A stretch of DNA of 19,944 bases from CAUZFZ01 sp963579025 (lineage in GTDB: Bacteria > Planctomycetota > Planctomycetia > Planctomycetales > Planctomycetaceae): assembly GCA_963579025.1 (NCBI GenBank), contig CAUZFZ010000172.1:1-19944 (forward strand), given 5' to 3'. The notes beneath the pieces were generated by a model. It saw nothing but the letters and a program-made list of their open reading frames with translations, had not been told where the DNA came from and did no database searches. The position numbers and the translations under genes are program-made. This document shows, piece after piece, positions 1-6,303 of the stretch (positions are counted from its first letter, which is position 1; each line of letters starts with the position of its first letter).

Positions 1-608
1 TCGATCCCGGTAAATCGCTGCAATGGGTCCTGATCCGTAGCGGTGGATCACTGCTGACGAAGTTTCCATTCGTCGCCGGGGCAGAACAGTCGATGCTCGC
101 CGAATGTCCGGATGACACGATCCGGCTAAACGTCGAAGGTCAGATCACTCTGTTAACCGGCCGGCTGATTGACACTATCGCCAAGCGCGCAATGGTGATG
201 GCGATGATCAAGAATCGCCGCAAGAAGAGTGAATGGAAAAAGGTGACGGAGTCACTGAAGGAGCTGGATGAGCTGGAGACATTCGACCGCTTCAAGAAAC
301 GCGTGGGGATCATTCAGTTTGCAGCGATCGAACGGGCAAAGGCTCGTGGAGATCGTCGGTCTGTTGGGCGTATCAAGAAGCTGGGTAGCTCAGTCCTGAA
401 AGTTGCCGGTATTCACCTCGACAAGGCGGTGGTCGACGCGTTCCGCGAAGAAACAGAGGAAATGCGCCGGATGGATGTCGACAGTGCGGCCGCTCTCTCC
501 GATGACGGAGACGACTCACCTGGCAACGCCCCGCCACCTGGCGGTACACGAACACCGGGAGGCGCACAAACTCCCGCTGCCGGCGGTGGTCGTACTCCGG
601 GGCAATGA
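1..608 (+). CDS. C-terminal part of an unrecognised protein (5' end outside window)
   Basis: The frame is already open at base 3 and runs to the TGA at 606-608, so this is the last ~201 residues of a longer protein; the ATG at 93 is probably internal. The visible part begins with a mixed beta-like segment (LQWVLIRSGGSLLTKFPFVA), followed by a strongly charged Lys/Arg/Glu-rich helical stretch and then a low-complexity tail of about 45 residues rich in Gly, Pro and Thr with repeated TPGG/RTPG units. No catalytic motif or family signature is recognised. The charged helix plus disordered tail could suit a protein-protein or nucleic-acid contact, but that is inference. It lies 38 bases upstream of a Gfo/Idh/MocA gene on the same strand and may be co-transcribed with it. 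The reading frame is convincing; the function is unknown. Confidence 0.75.
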   Translation, partial: DPGKSLQWVLIRSGGSLLTKFPFVAGAEQSMLAECPDDTIRLNVEGQITLLTGRLIDTIAKRAMVMAMIKNRRKKSEWKKVTESLKELDELETFDRFKKRVGIIQFAAIERAKARGDRRSVGRIKKLGSSVLKVAGIHLDKAVVDAFREETEEMRRMDVDSAAALSDDGDDSPGNAPPPGGTRTPGGAQTPAAGGGRTPGQ

Positions 609-646
609 AGCACGCGTCACAAAACGCTGGACCGGACGGCTGAACC

Positions 647-1705
647 ATGACGAATGCGATTAAGGTGGCATTGCTGACGCACGGTGGTGGAGCTCATGTC
701 GGGGCATACCTGAGTGCACTGGCTGCCACCGACGAATGTTCCTCGGTCGTGCTCGCCGATCCCGACGGTCGCTGGGATGCGGATGCTCGGCGCGTGTTGG
801 GAGCGAAGCTGAAGACAGTCAGTCGGAATCACCGTGACTTACTGGCTGCCGAGAAGCCCGCTATGGCACTTGTCACGATGGAGGCGAAGATCGCTCCACC
901 AGTGATCGATGCGGCACTCGACACCGGGTGCCACGTGTTCGCGGAGAAACCCGGGTGCGTTCGTGCGGATGACTTCAAACCGCTTGTCGCCAAAGCGGAT
1001 CGACAGCATCGGCATCTGATGCTGGCACTCGCCAATCGGCTCAACCCGGAAATCGTGGCCGCCCGACGCATTATCGAGACCGGAAAGATCGGAAAGCTGT
1101 ACGGGCTCGACATGCACCTGATCGCCGATCAAGCACGACTGACGCGGCCCGGTTACCACAATCAGTGGTTTGCACAGAAAGACCGAGCTGGTGGCGGACA
1201 CCTGATCTGGCTGGGCATTCACTGGCTCGACCTGGCAATGCAGTTGACGGGAGCCGACATCGAAACTGTCGCCGGATTCACGGCCAACATTGGTGGCCAG
1301 CCGATCGACATCGAAGACTCAGCCACAGCCGCGTTGCAGTTTGACAACGGAATGCTCGGCACACTGACGTCCGGCTATTACCTTGACCGTGGCTACCATT
1401 CCCACATCAAGATCTGGGGTTCCGCCGGATGGCTTCATATCGAGCCCATGAAAGCTGAGCCGCTGCAGTGGTACTCGACAAAGGACCCGGCAGCCCGCGA
1501 AATCCAGACTTGGGAGGGCTCGAAAGAGCCACGCGGTTACACACCGTTCGTGCGAGCCGCCGTCAAAGCGTGTGCTGACATGAGTGACCCGCCGATCTCC
1601 AGCGCCCACAGCCTGCGGGCGTTGAAAACGGTTTTCGGCATCTACACGGCCGCGGAAAGCGGCCGAGCTGTGCGAGTCACAGAGTCCCACATTCAGACGG
1701 AATAA
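647..1705 (+). CDS. Gfo/Idh/MocA family NAD(P)-dependent oxidoreductase
   Basis: The 352-residue product has the usual length and layout of the family. An N-terminal Rossmann-like half (residues about 5-125) carries AEKP at 99-102, the signature Glu-Lys-Pro in which the Lys acts with the nicotinamide cofactor. The C-terminal alpha/beta half carries GGGHLIWLGIHWLDL at about 182-196, where the last His is the usual catalytic position. The N-terminal glycine motif is atypical (LLTHGGGAHVGAYLSAL instead of a clean GxGxxG), which is common in planctomycete paralogues. Family members oxidise or reduce sugars, inositols and related polyols; substrate cannot be read from sequence. No signal peptide, so cytoplasmic. 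Start ATG at 647 has only a weak GGAC upstream. Planctomycetes carry many such paralogues, so a precise symbol is not justified. Confidence 0.93.
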   Translation: MTNAIKVALLTHGGGAHVGAYLSALAATDECSSVVLADPDGRWDADARRVLGAKLKTVSRNHRDLLAAEKPAMALVTMEAKIAPPVIDAALDTGCHVFAEKPGCVRADDFKPLVAKADRQHRHLMLALANRLNPEIVAARRIIETGKIGKLYGLDMHLIADQARLTRPGYHNQWFAQKDRAGGGHLIWLGIHWLDLAMQLTGADIETVAGFTANIGGQPIDIEDSATAALQFDNGMLGTLTSGYYLDRGYHSHIKIWGSAGWLHIEPMKAEPLQWYSTKDPAAREIQTWEGSKEPRGYTPFVRAAVKACADMSDPPISSAHSLRALKTVFGIYTAAESGRAVRVTESHIQTE

Positions 1706-1735
1706 CCGCTGAGTAAGCAGAGCCTGCGGTGTCGT

Positions 1736-1776
1736 GTGTCGTGCGTTTTGACTGCAAGTCAGGATTGGCATGACAC
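1736..1776 (+). repeat. Imperfect nested inverted repeat (possible 3' hairpin)
   Basis: GTGTCGTG (1736-1743) can pair with CATGACAC (1769-1776), seven Watson-Crick pairs and one G-U. Inside it TGACT-GCA-AGTCA (1749-1761) forms a second small stem. It sits 31 bases after the stop of the oxidoreductase gene. There is no run of T after it, so it is not a classical intrinsic terminator; it could stabilise the 3' end or be chance. Confidence 0.35.
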
Positions 1777-1862
1777 GGCGTTACCACCGAGTGCAGCAGC
1801 TTGTGGACCCGCAACCAGTCGGCAATCACGGGTGAGTCCCGACGAGTTGCACGGTCGAGAGG

Positions 1863-1868
1863 TATAAT
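1863..1868 (+). promoter_or_regulatory. Candidate -10 box (TATAAT)
   Basis: A perfect TATAAT lies 74 bases before the chosen ATG of the metallopeptidase gene. The spacing to the nearest -35-like word (TTGCAC, 1847-1852) is only 10 bases, so no proper -35 element is seen, and there is no TGn extension. It would give a leader of roughly 65-70 bases. Confidence 0.3.
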
Positions 1869-1942
1869 TGCGCGGATGGACGTCGCTTGCGGTCGCCTGG
1901 ACGCTTGAGCCTGCTCTGAGCCTTCCGACATTGCCGACGACC

Positions 1943-3280
1943 ATGACAAACCCGAATGACGCTGCGCCATCGAATGTCGAGCGATTATCCGCCGACGCAT
2001 CTAATTCTTCCGGCCGACTGCCAAAATGGTTCGTCGCTAAGTATGCGACGCGTGCTTTGCTGTCTGTCCTGACTCTTCTGACTCTTGCGACAGATTCCGC
2101 GGCCGTTGCCGGCGACACGCAGCCCACCGTTGAACTGCGCGTGGGCACAGGCAAGTACGAAGGCCGTATTGCCGACCGAGGCAAGAACTGGTGCGTGCTT
2201 TACGATCGCTCTGGCCGGATGCACACGATCGATCTCAAGGACGTCACAAAATTTCGAAGAGTGTCGTCGCGGTTTTCGCCGCACACCTTCCGTGAACTGC
2301 GATCCGAACTGCTGAGCGAGTTCGGCAAAGGGTATGAGGTTTCGACGACCCGTCACTACATCGTGTGCGCGCCAACCGGCAAGGCTCGCGAATACGTGAA
2401 TGTCTTCGAGCAGACGTGGCGACGATTTCACATGTACTTCGCGGTTCGCGGCTTCAAGATGCCCGATCCCGAGTTTCCGCTGATCGCCGTCGTCCTGAAG
2501 AACCAGCGAGAATTCATGCAGTTCGCCCAGGGCGAAAACGCGCGTGTCGGGACCGGTGTGCTGGGATACTACTGGTCGCGACACAACCGAGTGATCATGT
2601 ACGAGGAGCGGGGTCGCACCGTCTCGGCCCTCCCAGGCAGTGCCGTATCTTCAAGTGAGAGAATGCTCGCCGACGCTTTCCGAGACACGCGGCACACGAA
2701 TACGAATCCATTCGTCACCGAGGATCCCTGGGCCTGGGCCTGGGCCTTCGGCAATTCCGATGAAGTCGCTCTGCGGTCCGGCATTGACGCAGACCTGCGT
2801 GAAACGATGGTCCACGAAGCGACGCACCAACTCGGCTACAACCTGGGACTGCACAATCGCACGGGCTCCAACCCCAAATGGATTGTCGAAGGACTCGCGA
2901 CCGTTTTCGAAACTCCCGGTATGGACAAGCACGCGACCGCCCGTGCGGCGATCAAACGAGTCAATACGGGCTGGCTGTTCGGATTTCGGAGATTCGTCGA
3001 TATGACTCGCCCCGAGTCGTATCTCGAACAGTTCATTCGAGACGATGTCCCGTTCAACTCTGACATGAGCAATGCGTACGCTCAGGCGTGGGCGCTGTCG
3101 TTCTGGCTCATCGAAACTCGCCCGCGAAAGTACGCCGCCTTTCTCAAACAAATGGCGTCGCCAGAAGTGTCCGGACAACTGACATCCCAGCAACGTGTGA
3201 GCATCTTTCGCGAGGCATTTGGCGACAACCTGCGTATGCTCGACATCGAGATGCTGCGGTACTTCGAGCGTCTGAAATAG
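1943..3280 (+). CDS. Exported or anchored DUF1570-type zinc metallopeptidase
   Basis: From the ATG at 1943 the product has 445 residues. After a Ser/Asn-rich start there is a hydrophobic segment (residues about 35-56, RALLSVLTLLTLATDSAAVA) that fits a signal peptide or membrane anchor. A small beta-like region follows. The peptidase core then carries VHEATHQLGYN, an HExxH zinc site with His at 291 and 295, and downstream WIVEGLATVFE, whose Glu (about 316) would be the third ligand as in gluzincins. This arrangement matches the planctomycete DUF1570 family; substrates are unknown. An earlier in-frame TTG at 1868, preceded by GAGAGG, would add 25 residues with no obvious role and cannot be excluded. 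Just before the zinc site a CCTGGG hexanucleotide repeat encodes WAWAWA. It probably acts in the periplasm or at the surface. Confidence 0.85.
   Translation: MTNPNDAAPSNVERLSADASNSSGRLPKWFVAKYATRALLSVLTLLTLATDSAAVAGDTQPTVELRVGTGKYEGRIADRGKNWCVLYDRSGRMHTIDLKDVTKFRRVSSRFSPHTFRELRSELLSEFGKGYEVSTTRHYIVCAPTGKAREYVNVFEQTWRRFHMYFAVRGFKMPDPEFPLIAVVLKNQREFMQFAQGENARVGTGVLGYYWSRHNRVIMYEERGRTVSALPGSAVSSSERMLADAFRDTRHTNTNPFVTEDPWAWAWAFGNSDEVALRSGIDADLRETMVHEATHQLGYNLGLHNRTGSNPKWIVEGLATVFETPGMDKHATARAAIKRVNTGWLFGFRRFVDMTRPESYLEQFIRDDVPFNSDMSNAYAQAWALSFWLIETRPRKYAAFLKQMASPEVSGQLTSQQRVSIFREAFGDNLRMLDIEMLRYFERLK
2727..2747 (+). repeat. Tandem CCTGGG hexamers (3.5 copies) inside a coding region
   Basis: CCTGGG occurs at 2727-2732, 2733-2738 and 2739-2744, followed by CCT. 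In the metallopeptidase frame it encodes alternating Trp-Ala (DPWAWAWAF), about 30 residues before the HExxH motif. Changes in copy number would keep the frame. Confidence 0.85.
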
Positions 3281-3302
3281 CAGCGTGATTCGGTCCGCCC
3301 AG

Positions 3303-3334
3303 TTCCAGGACGCCGAAACGCACGACTCCTGGAA
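3303..3334 (+). repeat. 8-bp inverted repeat between metallopeptidase and purH
   Basis: TTCCAGGA (3303-3310) and TCCTGGAA (3327-3334) are perfectly complementary with a 16-base loop. It lies 23 bases after the metallopeptidase stop and 84 bases before the purH start. No T-tract follows. It may be an RNA hairpin at the gene end or in the purH leader. Confidence 0.4.
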
Positions 3335-3405
3335 ATCCTGCCGCGAATCTGAGAGAACTCCGCCGATGGCTATTCCCCGCCCGTTGGCAGAGTGTTCAAG
3401 ACCTC

Positions 3406-3411
3406 AGAAGG
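3406..3411 (+). promoter_or_regulatory. Ribosome binding site deciding the GTG start of purH
   Basis: AGAAGG lies six bases before the GTG at 3418. It supports the GTG as start although no ATG is available nearby in frame. Confidence 0.7.
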
Positions 3412-3417
3412 ATTCCC

Positions 3418-4995
3418 GTGACCGATTCTGTTTCTCGTCGTGCCTTGGTCAGTGTGAGTGACAAATCTGGACTGGATACGTTTGTACGTGGTCTGGTCGA
3501 ACTGGGATTTGAAATCGTTTCGACCGGCGGCACACGCCGTTTTCTGGAAGAAGCCGGCATTTCGGTCATCGACGTGTCCAGTTACACAGGCTTTCCGGAA
3601 GTCATGGACGGTCGCGTGAAAACGCTGCATCCGAAGGTTCACGGCGCAATTCTCGGACGTCCGGACCTGCCCACAGACGCCGCCGCGATCGCTGAGCACG
3701 CGATTATTCCGTTTCAGTTGGTGGTCGTGAATCTTTATCCGTTCGAGCAGACGATCGCGAAGCCGGACGTCACGGTGGCCGATGCCATCGAGAACATCGA
3801 CATCGGCGGGCCGAGCATGGTCCGATCGGCTGCGAAGAATCATGCGTACGTCGGGATTGTCAGCTCGCCATCACAATATGAGCGCGTGCTCACGGTGCTC
3901 GGCGAGGCAGGCAGCCTCGATGACGGATTCCGTCGAGAACTTGCTGCCGCGGCGTTCGAGATGACTGCCCGCTACGACCGGGCGATTTCCAATTACATGC
4001 AGGGCCTGCTCGCGGAAGACGGGGACGCTTTTCCCGCGACGCTGGGGCTCAGCTTCGAAAAACGTTCGACGCTGCGTTATGGCGAGAACCCGCATCAGCG
4101 CGCCGCCGTCTACACCGAACCCGGTTTCCCGCAGGCGTCAATCGCGGCAGCCGAACAACTGAACGGCAAGGAGCTGTCGTACAACAACCTGCTCGACCTC
4201 GACGCCGCGCTCAACATCGCACGCGAGTTTTCGGAACCCGCGGCCGCGGTCCTCAAGCACAACAACCCATGTGGGTGCGCAATCGGCTCGTCGTTGTCCG
4301 AGGCGTTTGAAAGGGCATACGCGGGAGACCCCGTCAGCGCATTCGGCTCGATCATCAGCTTCAACCGCGAACTCGATCTGGCGACTGCAGAGAAACTATG
4401 CGAGCCCGGTCGCTTCGTTGAAGCAATCCTGTGCCCCGGCTACTCAAACGAAGCCTTTGAGGCACTGACCACACGACCGAAGTGGAAGAAGAATGTCCGC
4501 CTGCTGCGTCTTCCCGAGATGATGTCGCCGTCATCGACAACGCTGGAGTTTCGCCGCGTGTCTGGCGGACTGCTGGTACAGGATCGCGACGATCAGCCCG
4601 ATCCACAGGACGAGTGGAAAACCGTCACGGAGCGTGAGCCGAGCGACAAGGAGCTCCGCGATCTGAAGTTCGGCTGGCTGGTCTGCAAGCACGTGAAATC
4701 AAACGCGATCGTGTACGCAGCCGACGGTATGGCCGTGGGCGTCGGCGCCGGCCAGATGAGCCGGCTCGATTCCGCGGAAATCGCCGCCCGCAAATCCGGC
4801 GAACGGAGTCAGGGTGGGATCGTCGCATCCGATGCGTTCTTCCCATTCAGGGACGGAGTGGACGAGGCGGCAAAAGCAGGCATCACCGCAGTCATCCAGC
4901 CAGGCGGCTCGGTCAAAGACGATGAAGTCATCGCCGCATGCAACGAACACGGCATGGCAATGATCTTCACGAACCGTCGACATTTCCGTCATTAG
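3418..4995 (+). CDS. purH: Bifunctional AICAR transformylase / IMP cyclohydrolase
   Basis: The 525-residue protein has the normal length of PurH, which performs the last two steps of IMP synthesis in the cytoplasm: formylation of AICAR with 10-formyl-tetrahydrofolate, then ring closure. The N-terminal cyclohydrolase (MGS-like) part shows VSVSDKSGL, STGGTRRFLEEAGI, GFPEVMDGRVKTLHPKVHG, NLYPFEQT and IDIGGPSMVRSAAKNH. The transformylase part shows STLRYGENPHQ, the catalytic KHNNPCG with Lys280-His281, DPVSAFGSI, VGAGQMSRLDS, and near the end SDAFFPFRDGVDEAA and IQPGGSVKDDEV. All key motifs are intact. The start is GTG with a good AGAAGG site. It appears to be transcribed alone; the neighbours have no purine role. 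Identification is essentially certain. Confidence 0.98.
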   Translation: MTDSVSRRALVSVSDKSGLDTFVRGLVELGFEIVSTGGTRRFLEEAGISVIDVSSYTGFPEVMDGRVKTLHPKVHGAILGRPDLPTDAAAIAEHAIIPFQLVVVNLYPFEQTIAKPDVTVADAIENIDIGGPSMVRSAAKNHAYVGIVSSPSQYERVLTVLGEAGSLDDGFRRELAAAAFEMTARYDRAISNYMQGLLAEDGDAFPATLGLSFEKRSTLRYGENPHQRAAVYTEPGFPQASIAAAEQLNGKELSYNNLLDLDAALNIAREFSEPAAAVLKHNNPCGCAIGSSLSEAFERAYAGDPVSAFGSIISFNRELDLATAEKLCEPGRFVEAILCPGYSNEAFEALTTRPKWKKNVRLLRLPEMMSPSSTTLEFRRVSGGLLVQDRDDQPDPQDEWKTVTEREPSDKELRDLKFGWLVCKHVKSNAIVYAADGMAVGVGAGQMSRLDSAEIAARKSGERSQGGIVASDAFFPFRDGVDEAAKAGITAVIQPGGSVKDDEVIAACNEHGMAMIFTNRRHFRH

Positions 4996-5055
4996 TCCGG
5001 CGGATCGCAGCCAGGTTGTGTTTGACTCGCGTCCAGGTCGTGTTCGATGCGTCTC

Positions 5056-5502
5056 TTAGGCAAGTCCCTCGATCGTCCGCCCTGCCTCTAGCTTTCGCAT
5101 CGCGGCCCGCATGCTGTCCGGCACGGCAAGGGACACCTGCTTTTCGAAGTCAAACGCGACGATCGTCGAAACAGCTTCGGCGGCAATCTCATTTTGAGTC
5201 AGGCTGATGAGCTGGTGCTCGATGCGGATGCTGCTGTTGCCCACTCGGGCCAGTCGCGAACCGATACGCACCGTATCCGGGAACGCCAGTTGCCGACGGA
5301 AGTCGCATTGCATCGCAGCCAGAACGGTGCCGATGGTAAGCGACGCGTCGTCTCGCATCAGACCAATCTTGCGGCAGTAGTCGATGCGGGCTGTTTCCCA
5401 CCAACGGAAGAAGACGACGTTGTTTACGTGGCCGAGTGCGTCCTGATCGCCCCACTGAACTGGCAGTTCCGTGATGACGGGAAATTCGCTCAAAAAGTCC
5501 AT
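5056..5502 (-). CDS. 4-hydroxybenzoyl-CoA thioesterase-family acyl-CoA thioesterase
   Basis: The 148-residue product is a single hotdog domain of the usual length. Near its start VQWGDQDALGHVNN (residues 15-28) matches the 4HBT/YbgC signature; Asp21 is the likely catalytic residue and HVNN the conserved turn, followed by FFRWWETAR at the start of the long hotdog helix. Such enzymes hydrolyse acyl- or aroyl-CoA thioesters in the cytoplasm; the chain-length preference cannot be read. I chose the ATG at 5502 because GGAG lies eight bases upstream; a GTG at 5523 would add seven residues and leave that site inside the gene. It converges on purH with 60 bases between and is divergent from the PLD-like gene. 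Confidence 0.9.
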   Translation of the reverse strand: MDFLSEFPVITELPVQWGDQDALGHVNNVVFFRWWETARIDYCRKIGLMRDDASLTIGTVLAAMQCDFRRQLAFPDTVRIGSRLARVGNSSIRIEHQLISLTQNEIAAEAVSTIVAFDFEKQVSLAVPDSMRAAMRKLEAGRTIEGLA

Positions 5503-5528
5503 CGAGGTTGCTCCACAGGTCACAATGT

Positions 5529-5557
5529 ATTCCGATAATGACAGATCGCACCGGAAT
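5529..5557. repeat. Dyad in the divergent thioesterase/PLD intergenic region
   Basis: ATTCCG (5529-5534) and CGGAAT (5552-5557) form a 6-bp dyad with a 17-base spacer between two divergent genes. It is a possible operator position but is short enough to occur by chance. Confidence 0.2.
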
Positions 5558-5607
5558 GTACTCCGAGCTGCAACCTGACGACCTTCCGCAATCCGACAGG
5601 CTGATCG

Positions 5608-6303
5608 ATGCGCCCCGACGAACTGCAGACGATTCTCACGCAGACAATCGACGATTACCGGCTGTCACGCTCAGAACGCAAGGCACTGACCAGTCGACTC
5701 GAGGATGCGGAGCTCGACGAATCTGACCAGGCACTTTGTCATAACATCGCGTTTCGGCTGGCGCGAGAGACAATCGATCCCGTCAATTCATCGTCCGTGC
5801 TTGAGTGGCTGGAAGACGTATCAAAAGTCCTCCGACGGTCCGCTGCTCCGCCGGCGGCAGCGACGAATGTCGAGGCGTGCTTTACTCCAGGTGATGACTG
5901 CTGGCAACGCATTGCCAGCCTGCTGAAGTCGGCCCGACAGGCGATCGACATCTGCGTCTTTACGATCACCGATGATCGAGTGGCGTCGCAGATTCTGGAC
6001 GCTCACCGTCGCGGCGTCGCTGTACGAGTCATCTCAGACAACGACAAAGCTCACGATCTCGGCTCCGACACAGAGCGTATGGCCGCTGCCGGTGTTCCGG
6101 TGAAAGTGGATGCCAAGCCGAATCATATGCATCACAAATTTGCCATCTTTGACCGCACGCGACTGCTGACCGGAAGCTACAACTGGACACGCTCCGCATC
6201 CGAGCGCAACGAAGAGAACTTCCTGATCACCGATGACAAGCGACTGGTTCGTTCGTTCGAAACGGAATTCAACCGGCTCTGGGATACCTTCGGCGAGTTT
6301 TAG
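5608..6303 (+). CDS. Single-HKD phospholipase D-like protein (putative nuclease/phosphodiesterase)
   Basis: The 231-residue protein has an N-terminal helical region (residues about 1-75, rich in Leu, Arg, Glu and Asp with LSRSERKALTSRLEDAELDE), reminiscent of TerB-like helical domains but not clearly one. A PLD domain follows (about 87-229). The catalytic motif is HHKFAIFD with His175, Lys177 and Asp182 (HxKx4D), followed by LLTGSYNWT (187-194) and NEENF. There is one HKD copy, so a homodimer would make the active site, as in Nuc and MitoPLD/Zucchini. Those relatives hydrolyse nucleic-acid or phospholipid phosphodiesters; which applies here is open. No signal peptide is seen. The start is fixed by an in-frame TGA at 5602-5604, two codons upstream. 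Its stop overlaps that of the convergent kinase gene. Confidence 0.88.
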   Translation: MRPDELQTILTQTIDDYRLSRSERKALTSRLEDAELDESDQALCHNIAFRLARETIDPVNSSSVLEWLEDVSKVLRRSAAPPAAATNVEACFTPGDDCWQRIASLLKSARQAIDICVFTITDDRVASQILDAHRRGVAVRVISDNDKAHDLGSDTERMAAAGVPVKVDAKPNHMHHKFAIFDRTRLLTGSYNWTRSASERNEENFLITDDKRLVRSFETEFNRLWDTFGEF

